This document shows, piece by piece, positions 8,430-13,650 of a DNA stretch of 13,650 nucleotides (the first letter of the stretch is position 1; the number at the start of each line of letters is the position of its first letter). The stretch spans positions 1-13,650 of the forward strand of contig JAKAUD010000091.1 in the NCBI GenBank assembly GCA_021827885.1. The letters run 5' to 3'. This DNA is from Thermoplasmata archaeon (lineage in GTDB: Archaea > Thermoplasmatota > Thermoplasmata > Thermoplasmatales > Thermoplasmataceae). The notes beneath the pieces were generated by a model. The model saw only the letters and a list, made by a program, of their open reading frames with translations. It made no database searches and had not been told where the DNA came from. The translations under genes were made by a program, and so were the position numbers.

Positions 8430-8993
8430 CTAACTAACACCCGTGTTATTAGGAATCTCTTGAATGATTCCGAACTCAGGATTAGACAATACCTCTTTTA
8501 TTCCAACATTAGCAAATGATGGTAGATAGTCATTCGCCACCTTCAATCTGTTTGTAGAATCATTCGCTTCTTCTAGACTTATGCATCCATTTCTAACTGC
8601 GTCCACAATAATATCCTCAAGTCGGTGCACTCTGGATCCAGATAGCTGAGTAATTGCAATTCGTCTGCCTACCCGATCATGCATTGCAACATGCGCTCCG
8701 TTGAGTGCGGCCAAAGTTATCACAGCGGCCTCACCAGGATCGATATACTTCAGTAAGCCGGCAAATTTCGTTAGTGAAGCAGGAGTGTTTAGTTCAACAA
8801 CCTTCAGATCTCCTTTGGATATTGCTAAATCCAAGTCAAATCTCTCTTTTTCTCGATTAATTTCCGCATAATTTGTTTCAGTTATTATAAATTCGAGTTC
8901 AGAGAAACAATGAAGAATTCTAACTAGTCCAGCTTTCAGCAAAGCGATGAGTACGTCAGAATCCATGATAACAGGAAGTTTGCTATTCGTCAC
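8430..8993 (-). CDS. PIN-domain protein, DUF3368-like
   Basis: Predicted metal-dependent ribonuclease of the PIN superfamily, 187 residues. The acidic residues expected at a PIN active site are present: D11 in MDSDVLI, E44 in NYAEINRE, D85 and E88 in IDPGEAAVI, and D106 in MHDRVGRRIA. The PGEA-V-LA block followed by a D-R-GR-IA block is the signature of DUF3368 proteins, which are often toxins. The start is GTG at 8993, 9 nt after the XRE-ImmA stop; GAGGTG lies just ahead but very close to the GTG. An ATG at codon 10 would remove part of the first strand and is less likely. The upstream XRE-ImmA protein is the natural partner; XRE-ImmA/PIN pairs are known as toxin-antitoxin-like modules. Confidence 0.78.
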   Translation of the reverse strand: MTNSKLPVIMDSDVLIALLKAGLVRILHCFSELEFIITETNYAEINREKERFDLDLAISKGDLKVVELNTPASLTKFAGLLKYIDPGEAAVITLAALNGAHVAMHDRVGRRIAITQLSGSRVHRLEDIIVDAVRNGCISLEEANDSTNRLKVANDYLPSFANVGIKEVLSNPEFGIIQEIPNNTGVS

Positions 8994-9002
8994 AACACCT
9001 CG

Positions 9003-10145
9003 TCATTCTCCATCCTCCTTAGATAACTGAGCAAAGTTCTCGCGAACAACTTCTTCTTCATACCCAAGTTGTTTGGAAATTGAAATTGCTTTGCGTAACG
9101 AGATGATATCGAGTTCGAGAGCTTTGATAGTTTTATAGAAGGCCCACTCACGAAGTGTAGTTCTGTTGAACTGAGGTTCGCCATAGTTAAGCGAACCGAG
9201 CATGTATCCTTTAGCGTTCCTTACTGCGTCTTGCAATTCAGTTTTCTTTTCCTTTGTCATATAACCTGCTTGATCAAGCGCGACAATTGTGGCTTCGTAA
9301 CTCATTCCAAACTTTACAGCTAGTTGAGCTACATGAGTGAAATTGACATTAGTACCTATCAGCTTGTTTTCACTTGTAAAGTGAATTATTCCTTCCTTGG
9401 GCAGCAAAAAAGAGGAAGCGAAATAGTTAGCCCTTATCTCTATGTTCGATTGTAAGTTCTCCCGACTAACTATGATTAGTTCGTGACTGTCCATTAACGA
9501 ATGACAGTACTCATGAGCCAAGGAAAAACGCTTTCTGGAATAGCTTTCTTGCTGTCTTAGAATGATGAATGATCGACCGTTCTTCATACGAAGATAGATC
9601 CCAGAAACATCCTGAGGCAAATCGTGTTCGACGACTATAATTCCGCTTCGAAGCACGAGAAACATCAAATCTGGAATTGCTCCATTTCCCAGTTGAAGTC
9701 TCTCTCGTTCTAATTCCGCTAGCTCTTGTCCTTGACTTCTTGGACTCCCATGAAGCGCCTTGGGCGAGTAATGGTAAGTGTCCCAAGTTGGTGCTTTACC
9801 TTCGTGCTCGTCAATTATATCTTCTAAGTCTGAAACTACCCTACAAATCGGTAAGGTTTCCCTAAGCGCAACTTCCACACCTGAGTCCTGGTCATTTTCC
9901 TTTTTACGAAACAGAGTCAAAAGCTCCTCGTTGGGATCAGTTCCTTCCAGAAGGTCTTTCACTTCAATCCCGAATAATTGCCCAAGTTGGAAAAGTTCAA
10001 GGCTTGATACTTGACGATTCCCATTTTCAATTTGAGTTATAGCCGTTCTCGGAACTTTCAGAGAGCCTGCTACTTGCTCCTGAGTAAATCCTGACCGAAC
10101 TCTGGCTTTTGCGATCCTTTCACCTAGATCTTTTTGTGTGATCAT
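9003..10145 (-). CDS. XRE-family regulator fused to ImmA/IrrE zinc metallopeptidase
   Basis: A 380-residue fusion. An N-terminal Cro/CI-type helix-turn-helix spans about 5-65 (TQEQVAGSLKVPRTAITQIE is the recognition region), then a linker to about 155. A COG2856/ImmA-IrrE peptidase domain follows: HEYCH (211-215) gives the HExxH zinc site, and E236 in EIRANYFASSFLLP the third ligand. Family members act as repressors or as proteases that cleave a repressor in response to DNA damage or foreign DNA (ImmA of ICEBs1, IrrE/DdrO of Deinococcus). Here DNA binding and protease lie in one chain, and the gene leads an operon with PIN, NDT-like and glycosylase genes, so it probably controls them and itself. 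ATG start preceded by a TATA-like box. Confidence 0.88.
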   Translation of the reverse strand: MITQKDLGERIAKARVRSGFTQEQVAGSLKVPRTAITQIENGNRQVSSLELFQLGQLFGIEVKDLLEGTDPNEELLTLFRKKENDQDSGVEVALRETLPICRVVSDLEDIIDEHEGKAPTWDTYHYSPKALHGSPRSQGQELAELERERLQLGNGAIPDLMFLVLRSGIIVVEHDLPQDVSGIYLRMKNGRSFIILRQQESYSRKRFSLAHEYCHSLMDSHELIIVSRENLQSNIEIRANYFASSFLLPKEGIIHFTSENKLIGTNVNFTHVAQLAVKFGMSYEATIVALDQAGYMTKEKKTELQDAVRNAKGYMLGSLNYGEPQFNRTTLREWAFYKTIKALELDIISLRKAISISKQLGYEEEVVRENFAQLSKEDGE

Positions 10146-10180
10146 TTAAGTTTCCTATGTTCGAATATAGCACATTCTGA

Positions 10181-10188
10181 TATATAAG
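10181..10188 (-). promoter_or_regulatory. TATA-like box for the XRE-ImmA operon
   Basis: On the minus strand the sequence reads CTTATATA about 37-44 nt before the ATG at 10145. With transcription starting some 25 nt downstream, the leader would be only about 10-15 nt. No strong Shine-Dalgarno site is seen before this ATG, which fits a short-leader archaeal message. Confidence 0.4.
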
Positions 10189-10206
10189 ATGTTTGATTTG
10201 ACCAAA

Positions 10207-10247
10207 TTTGTCGTTAAATTGGCAAAAAATGGCAATAAAACGACAAA
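10207..10247. promoter_or_regulatory. Inverted repeat upstream of the XRE-ImmA promoter, possible operator
   Basis: TTTGTCGTT at 10207-10215 and AACGACAAA at 10239-10247 are perfect 9-bp inverted arms 23 bp apart. Between them TGGCAA occurs twice as a direct repeat 10 bp apart (10220-10225 and 10230-10235), one helical turn. The site lies about 20-60 bp upstream of the TATA-like box, so the XRE protein encoded next door is the obvious candidate to bind it. Confidence 0.35.
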
Positions 10248-10390
10248 ACATGAGATTTCGCTTTGGGACTGTTCGTAGAGAAGTTGGTATACGATTTAAA
10301 AGCGAAAACGGTGATAGGTTCTATTAGGCTGTTAACAAAAAGCCACTTGATATGGCATCCACTGCTCCTGATCCCGTATAGAGCACTCTT

Positions 10391-10611
10391 AAAGGTCAAT
10401 TTACCACCCCTACAAAATATAACAGTGCCTCTTCTGCGCTTCGCGGGGAATCGATGTGAAAACGATTCCAAAAATTGATTATGATCCTTGCAACATCTTT
10501 ACCATACCTCTTTCGGAGATTGTAGTATGCTTTGTCCTTTGTGTCCAGGCCAAGCATCATAGTCGAATCCTTCCGTTACTGAACTCACTAGTTTGATTCC
10601 CCGCCAGTCCA
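10391..10611. repeat. Direct repeat copy 1 (about 220 bp)
   Basis: Aligns without a gap to 12786-13006 (constant offset of 2,395 bases) at roughly 75-77 percent identity by hand count. The best block is about 10504-10570. The homology fades at both ends: on the left just beyond a shared minus-strand TGA, on the right near 10611. It holds a small minus-strand reading frame (see 10396-10560) and a hairpin at 10447-10469. No terminal inverted repeats or target-site duplications were seen, so an insertion sequence is not proven. The two copies flank the GNAT and VapBC genes. Confidence 0.8.
10396..10560 (-). CDS. Small 54-residue protein inside repeat copy 1, unrecognised
   Basis: An ATG at 10560 opens a 54-codon frame ending at TGA 10396-10398. 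GGAAGG lies 8 nt before the ATG, and the equivalent position in the second repeat has GGAGGG. Key parts of the product are KAYYNLRKRYGKDVARIII and EEALLYFVGVVN. Between the two repeats the central codons differ mainly at third positions (the KAYYNLRKRYGKD stretch is unchanged), which points to past selection on the protein. It is basic and helical in the middle, with no signal peptide or clear membrane span. It could be a true small protein or the 3' end of a decayed larger gene, for example from a mobile element; upstream homology contains stops in this frame. Confidence 0.4.
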   Translation of the reverse strand: MMLGLDTKDKAYYNLRKRYGKDVARIIINFWNRFHIDSPRSAEEALLYFVGVVN

Positions 10612-10942
10612 CTTAGAAATGTAAGTAAATCCCTAAGAAATAACCCATACTAAGCTGATTTTACCCAACAAATTCCCAATGATACGTGACTATCCTATTG
10701 TTTGTCATTATATTATAGGAAATATCGGAATAGTAATGATGATCAGAAGTACACGATTGGATTTCTCTCATCTCAACGAAATTCTCTATGACTTTTATAT
10801 TTTCTGGTTCGATTGGCCCCCGCAATCTGCCCTATCTGGAAAGTGTTTTCGGTTCTAGGCTAACAGTACCAATTTGTTTTTTATTTTTCTACCTTCTGTA
10901 CCATATATATTGAAAGGTCTTCTACTTTTAGACGGTTAGAAG
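10612..10942. other. Intergenic stretch without recognisable genes
   Basis: AT-rich DNA between repeat copy 1 and the GNAT stop. I see no convincing reading frame, RNA gene or repeat. A 6-bp inverted repeat with a 12-nt loop (10919-10924 with 10937-10942) lies directly after the GNAT stop codon and might help end its transcript, but it is weak and has no U-tract in the right direction. Confidence 0.4.
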
Positions 10943-11809
10943 TTATTCCATTAAAAAATAATTATAGACCCTTTGAAGATGAAATTTGTGCTTCAGATAG
11001 AAACCATTAGTAGCCTCATTCATTGTCATATAATCCACTATGGCCTTCTTCACGTTTCTTTGATATAATGAGTTCAGTCCGCTTAGGAGTAGTGCTGAAC
11101 CTATTCCCTTCTTCAAATGTTCGGAAGCCACGGCAATATCAAAATCACCAAATTCGTTATGCCGCATCTCAGTTATAATATGCCCTGCGAAGCCGTTGGG
11201 AGTTTCGGCAATTAGAGTCTCGCATTCAGGCTTGTTTACCCATTCTCTATAAAACTCAGTACCATGGTGGGTGTTGTAATAGAGTTCGTGAAGACGTTGT
11301 ATGTTTTGTTCATCCCCCTTTTGATAAGGTCGGATATTGAAACCATTGGGAATTTTTACCTTTAACTGTTTTGTAAGACTTCGCACAGCAAGTATCATCC
11401 CGTTTTTCCATTTGAGACCAAGTCTCATCGCAAAGGCATTTGCAAAGCAATTATCAATTGATGCACGGATTCTTAGAGGTCTTTCAATATGGTCAAGTAC
11501 CTTTTTAAATTCTGAAATCCTCTTGATGTCATGATTTGAAAGGACGCCTTCTGGACCATACCATCCTTGAATTGGGCACCATAGCTCTTCTATTGTCATT
11601 ATTCCGTAGACCCGTCTTGCAAGAGCGAACCCTCTTTTCATTCCATCTTCGCTGAATATCCAGGCTATCGCACCTTGTCTTTTCATTTCTGTAGGAGATA
11701 ATCGGGAATACTGCCAGAATATCTCATAGAGTCGTCCACTATTCCAACTCTCACACATATCTATTATGAATTGGAAATCGTCTGTTTCATCCCACCTCCA
11801 TCCTGTCAT
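10943..11809 (-). CDS. GNAT-family N-acetyltransferase
   Basis: A 288-residue protein whose C-terminal half is a GNAT domain. DFDIAVASEHLKKGIGSALL (about 222-241) contains the acetyl-CoA-binding K-K-G-I-G-S turn after beta 4, and NEATNGFYLKHKF (about 264-276) is the usual late motif. The N-terminal half (about 1-145) looks like a second, degenerate acetyltransferase-like domain without the binding loop. The substrate is unknown: small molecule, tRNA or protein are all possible. The start is taken as ATG at 11809, because it shares a base with the stop of the small upstream gene (TGATG), a sign of translational coupling; a TTG one codon earlier is also in frame. In toxin-rich islands GNATs can be toxins, but the length and absent partner make this less likely. 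Confidence 0.8.
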   Translation of the reverse strand: MTGWRWDETDDFQFIIDMCESWNSGRLYEIFWQYSRLSPTEMKRQGAIAWIFSEDGMKRGFALARRVYGIMTIEELWCPIQGWYGPEGVLSNHDIKRISEFKKVLDHIERPLRIRASIDNCFANAFAMRLGLKWKNGMILAVRSLTKQLKVKIPNGFNIRPYQKGDEQNIQRLHELYYNTHHGTEFYREWVNKPECETLIAETPNGFAGHIITEMRHNEFGDFDIAVASEHLKKGIGSALLLSGLNSLYQRNVKKAIVDYMTMNEATNGFYLKHKFHLQRVYNYFLME

Positions 11810-11991
11810 CAAGAATCAATTTGCTTCCTATAATAAACGTTTCTCACCGTAATAGGGGATAATGCGACGGCAAAATGAACTGACTTAAGGACTATTCCCT
11901 TAGTAGTCTGCGGTTCAAATACCCACCAGTCCATTGCATAAGGTTCAGGGCTGGGAGATTCGAACCCCGTAATCAAAAAAAGTGGTTTCAC
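11809..11991 (-). CDS. Small 60-residue protein coupled to the GNAT gene
   Basis: A short frame starting with GTG at 11991, preceded at 5 nt by a strong AGAGGTGA ribosome site (11997-12004). Its TGA overlaps the GNAT ATG by one base. These two signals make a real gene likely despite its size; an in-frame GTG at 12000 overlaps the ribosome site and is the poorer start. The protein has an aromatic patch AMDWWVFEPQ and a region GIVLKSVHFAVALSPITV rich in beta-formers; there is no clear membrane helix. I do not recognise the family. It may be a partner, substrate or regulator of the acetyltransferase, or a leader that couples its translation. Confidence 0.5.
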   Translation of the reverse strand: MKPLFLITGFESPSPEPYAMDWWVFEPQTTKGIVLKSVHFAVALSPITVRNVYYRKQIDS

Positions 11992-12018
11992 TTTCCTCAC
12001 CTCTTTAAGCGTTACTTG

Positions 12019-12032
12019 ATATATCTATTAAT
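12019..12032 (-). promoter_or_regulatory. TATA-like box for the small-protein/GNAT operon
   Basis: On the minus strand ATTAATAGATATATC runs just 28-41 nt ahead of the GTG at 11991. This is a suitable distance for an archaeal TATA box giving a very short leader that still contains the AGAGGTGA ribosome site. It also sits just downstream of the vapC stop, so the GNAT pair can be transcribed independently of vapBC. Confidence 0.4.
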
Positions 12033-12079
12033 ATCCACATTAACAGATTCACCGAATTCTCGCGTAAACATTTTGATTT

Positions 12080-12484
12080 TTAAGATTGCAAGAGCTCCAC
12101 TTTTACGCCAACTAATCGCCCTGCTACATCAAAGTCCCTATCACTGGTTATCAGTAATTCGTTGTTTTCGAGACATATACCTAGGATTATCATGTCAAGT
12201 TCATTAATGAGCTTGCCTTTAGATTGAAGTTTAAAATACACATCAGAACAGAAACCGACACTTTTTGAAGTCAATTCATACAGTTTGAATCTGTCGATGA
12301 AATCGGTGTATTCCTCCTTTTTGATGTCTGACAGTTTGGAGGATAGCAACTCTCTCTTGAACTCATACTTGTTTACTACTGTTGTACTAACTTCTTCACC
12401 TTTGTGTCTCCTAAAGATCTCAATTGCTCTTTCCACTCCACTGAGTGCATCTATCATGACATTTGTGTCAACGATTGGTGCCAA
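12080..12484 (-). CDS. vapC: VapC-type PIN-domain ribonuclease toxin
   Basis: A 134-residue PIN protein, typical VapC length. Active-site acids are all present: D6 in IVDTNVMID, E41 in NKYEFKR, D97 in NELDMIILG, and D115 and D117 in TSDRDF. VapC toxins cut RNA, commonly tRNA, when freed from their antitoxin. Translation begins with TTG at 12484, 4 nt after the vapB stop; AAGGAG about 10 nt before it, within the end of vapB, serves as ribosome site. No better start lies nearby, since the first strand with D6 follows at once. It forms an operon with the antitoxin upstream. Confidence 0.9.
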   Translation of the reverse strand: MAPIVDTNVMIDALSGVERAIEIFRRHKGEEVSTTVVNKYEFKRELLSSKLSDIKKEEYTDFIDRFKLYELTSKSVGFCSDVYFKLQSKGKLINELDMIILGICLENNELLITSDRDFDVAGRLVGVKVELLQS

Positions 12485-12488
12485 ACTC

Positions 12489-12725
12489 TCAGAACTCCTT
12501 AATGTTTCTTGGTCTAGCTCGCTTTCTTCCAGCTAATGTTTCTTCCTTCATCACTTTAGCTTCTGAGGATGGCAGGGTGTCCAGATATACAATCAAGTCC
12601 CCAAAGGTTGTCCCTTTCTTTGATTCGTTAATCAGTTCTCTTATCACTTCAGAAAACGATCTGTCATCTTTCCTTTTTGAAAGGGCTTCGTAAACATCAT
12701 CCTGTATGGAAATTACTTTTACCAT
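12489..12725 (-). CDS. vapB: VapB-type antitoxin, COG1753/DUF217-like
   Basis: A 78-residue antitoxin. The N-terminal MVKVISIQDDVYEALSK and RSFSEVIRELI (22-32) match the ribbon-helix-helix-like DNA-binding half of archaeal COG1753/DUF217 antitoxins. The basic, likely unstructured tail (from about 36, ending GRKRARPRNIKEF) would wrap around and block the VapC active site. It is the first gene of the vapBC operon, with the toxin following at 4 nt. The ATG at 12725 lies inside a perfect palindrome that probably serves as its own operator. The TATA-like box is only about 25-30 nt upstream, so the message is probably leaderless. Confidence 0.87.
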   Translation of the reverse strand: MVKVISIQDDVYEALSKRKDDRSFSEVIRELINESKKGTTFGDLIVYLDTLPSSEAKVMKEETLAGRKRARPRNIKEF

Positions 12726-12740
12726 ATATGCATATATGCA
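12723..12740. promoter_or_regulatory. Palindromic operator candidate over the vapB start codon
   Basis: CATATATGCATATATG (12723-12738) is a perfect 16-bp palindrome made of two CATATATG units, with the overlapping palindrome TGCATATATGCA at 12729-12740. The vapB ATG is its leftmost three bases on the plus strand. Ribbon-helix-helix antitoxins normally bind such paired sites to repress their own operon. Confidence 0.5.
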
Positions 12741-12747
12741 AACATTA

Positions 12748-12757
12748 CATATATCAC
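12748..12757 (-). promoter_or_regulatory. TATA-like box for vapBC
   Basis: On the minus strand GTGATATATGT lies about 23-32 nt before the vapB ATG. This is the expected archaeal TATA distance from a transcription start at or next to the start codon. Confidence 0.35.
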
Positions 12758-12785
12758 TTTTCCTAATTTCGGAAATGGCATGTTA

Positions 12786-13006
12786 GAAGGTCAATTTGTT
12801 ATCCCAACAAAATGTAATAGTGACTCATCTGCGTTTCAAGGAGGGTCAATATAAAAATGATTTCAATATTGGATAATAGTCCTTGCTATATCCTTGCCAT
12901 ACCTCTTTCGGAGATTGTAGTACGCTTTGCCTTTCGTATCCAGATCAAGGATCATAATCGAATCCCTCCAAAATTGAACTCAAAGGTTTGAATCCCCGAT
13001 ATTCCA
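12786..13006. repeat. Direct repeat copy 2 (about 220 bp)
   Basis: Same orientation as copy 1 and gap-free in alignment with it. It carries the same minus-strand small frame, but here this is broken (see 12791-12955). It lies immediately upstream of the vapBC promoter, so the two repeats bracket the whole GNAT plus VapBC segment. Confidence 0.8.
12791..12955 (-). pseudogene. Broken copy of the repeat-encoded small protein
   Basis: Matches the 54-codon frame of repeat copy 1: ATG at 12955 with GGAGGG 8 nt ahead, an unchanged KAYYNLRKRYGKD core, and the same final TGA at 12791-12793. Two internal TGA codons interrupt it, one where copy 1 has TGG (Trp) and one where copy 1 has CGA (Arg). Each is a single-base change, so this copy appears inactivated by point mutation and not by insertion or deletion. 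Confidence 0.5.
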
Positions 13007-13103
13007 TTACGAGTGATCCATAGTCTGCCGGATTAATATCTTCATTTTTTCCCTTTTTCGGTCTCGTTTTTAACTTTACTCCTCTCTTTCGAATCTGTCA
13101 CCA

Positions 13104-13190
13104 GTGAAGCGCATATACTTGCTCATTTTGATCTTCTTTTTGACGGTGTTCGATTTCATTGCTGAGGCAAATGTACTGGCATTTCAGTAA
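13104..13190 (+). CDS. Possible 28-residue hydrophobic peptide
   Basis: A GTG at 13104 opens a 28-codon frame ending at TAA 13188-13190. The product starts MKRIYLLILIFFLTVFDFIA: two basic residues and then a run that could span a membrane. The frame is open further upstream to about 13074, so a longer form or a gene remnant is possible. No ribosome site or promoter is evident. It lies in the gap before the helicase and may be noise. Confidence 0.2.
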   Translation: MKRIYLLILIFFLTVFDFIAEANVLAFQ

Positions 13191-13248
13191 TTAATCAATG
13201 AGCATTAAGCTCAATAACCAAGTCGACATTACGTGCAGGTATAATTAG

Positions 13249-13650
13249 ATGAAATTTGAAGGACTGGGAATAAGGTCTGAACTCACCTCTTCCCTTAACA
13301 AAATGAGTTTTTTTAATCCGACTGAAGTTCAGGAGATCACTATCCCCTTGATTTTAGCTGGACAAGACGTGTCTGTAAGATCCAAGACAGGATCTGGCAA
13401 GACTGGAGCATTTCTAATACCTATAATTAACAATTTAGGAATTAGTAATCTCCTTGAGGCGATAATAATAGCCCCTACCAGGGAACTTACGCTTCAGGTC
13501 GCTGAGGTGGCCAAAAAGATAGGGGCCGTCTATAAAAAGAAAGTCGTTACGGTTTACGGCGGTGCATCAATGAGCGTGCAGATAAACGGTCTGAGAAATG
13601 GTGCAAACATCGTAGTGGGGACTCCAGGAAGAGTTCTGGATCTTATAGAA
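13249..13650 (+). CDS. DEAD-box ATP-dependent RNA helicase, N-terminal part (runs off the window)
   Basis: The first 134 residues of a DEAD-box helicase, which unwinds RNA or remodels RNP complexes using ATP. Motifs in order: an upstream aromatic plus PTEVQ (Q motif, 24-28), SKTGSGKT (Walker A, 45-52), PTRELTLQ (Ia, 76-83), GG at 104-105, and TPGR (Ib, 125-128). The DEAD motif itself and the C-terminal RecA domain lie beyond the window. The ATG at 13249 places the Q-motif region at the usual distance from the start. A TATA-like ATAATTA is too close (about 2-8 nt) to be its promoter. A 5-bp hairpin (13199-13203 with 13209-13213) lies upstream, of unknown role. Confidence 0.92.
   Translation, partial: MKFEGLGIRSELTSSLNKMSFFNPTEVQEITIPLILAGQDVSVRSKTGSGKTGAFLIPIINNLGISNLLEAIIIAPTRELTLQVAEVAKKIGAVYKKKVVTVYGGASMSVQINGLRNGANIVVGTPGRVLDLIE

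Noticed and set aside
10388..10458. Plus-strand frame in the repeats, with GQF--PTK-NS-SSA in both copies and stops at the same place
   Set aside because: It is suggestive but short, and has no shared start codon; the minus-strand frame explains the central codon pattern better, so it is not called a gene.
10214..10471. Minus-strand 85-codon frame ahead of the XRE operon
   Set aside because: It runs across the repeat boundary into unrelated DNA and across the inverted repeat, and the frame is not kept in the second repeat.
10263..10478. Plus-strand 71-codon frame over the same region
   Set aside because: It is antisense to the repeat's small gene, lacks a ribosome site, and its frame is not shared with repeat copy 2.
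10919..10942. Hairpin right after the GNAT stop as a terminator
   Set aside because: The stem is only 6 bp with a 12-nt loop, and the run following it on the minus strand is A-rich rather than U-rich.
11953..11968. tRNA T-arm-like sequence on the minus strand (GGGGTTCGAATCTCCC), possibly a tRNA 3' fragment or integration site
   Set aside because: The outer T-stem pair fails and no matching acceptor strand, anticodon arm or D-arm lies upstream; the bases are also codons of the small coupled gene.
10391..13006. Insertion sequence or composite transposon
   Set aside because: No transposase motif, terminal inverted repeat or target duplication can be seen; only the direct repeats are supported.
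1..13650. CRISPR array, rRNA or tRNA genes
   Set aside because: No regularly spaced short repeats and no complete tRNA cloverleaf or rRNA-like stretch were found on reading either strand.

Overview
The window looks like part of an archaeal chromosome, most likely a euryarchaeote and possibly one of the Thermoplasmata. This is inferred from AT-rich TATA-like boxes about 25-40 nt ahead of several minus-strand genes, mixed ATG/GTG/TTG starts with GAGGTGA- or GGAGGG-type ribosome sites inside operons, a VapBC pair whose antitoxin resembles the archaeal COG1753/DUF217 type, and moderate-to-low GC. No rRNA or tRNA gene is present, so the assignment is tentative. Almost everything looks accessory: restriction, toxin-antitoxin, repair and decayed repeats. 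The DEAD-box helicase at the right edge is the one gene that looks like core genome.

Region 1 (1-5958, plus strand) is a type I restriction-modification operon. hsdR (5' end off the window), hsdM and hsdS are followed by a fourth gene whose C-terminal part resembles Abi_C/HEPN-like proteins. All junctions overlap or abut (14-nt overlap, 0-nt gap, 1-nt overlap), so the four are probably translated together.

Region 2 (5929-6390) has no intact gene. A minus-strand frame is open except for two stop codons and looks like an interrupted or decayed gene.

Region 3 (6393-10145) holds two HhH-GPD DNA glycosylases of the AlkA type. They face each other with adjoining stop codons. The minus-strand one is the last gene of a compact operon: XRE-ImmA/IrrE regulator-protease, then a DUF3368-like PIN protein, then a nucleoside 2-deoxyribosyltransferase-like protein, then the glycosylase, with gaps of 9, 0 and 6 nt. 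A protease-type regulator combined with a nuclease, a base/nucleotide-cleaving enzyme and a base-excision enzyme suggests a DNA-damage or anti-element response cassette. It is the best candidate for an undescribed system here.

Region 4 (10146-13248) is an island. Two ungapped direct repeats of about 220 bp, roughly three-quarters identical, lie at 10391-10611 and 12786-13006. They enclose a 60-residue small protein coupled to a GNAT acetyltransferase, and a VapBC toxin-antitoxin operon with a perfect palindrome over the antitoxin start. Each repeat carries the same 54-codon reading frame with a Shine-Dalgarno site, intact in one copy and broken in the other. The repeat also contains a hairpin with some pairing-preserving changes between copies.

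Region 5 (13249-13650) is the start of a DEAD-box RNA helicase that runs off the window.
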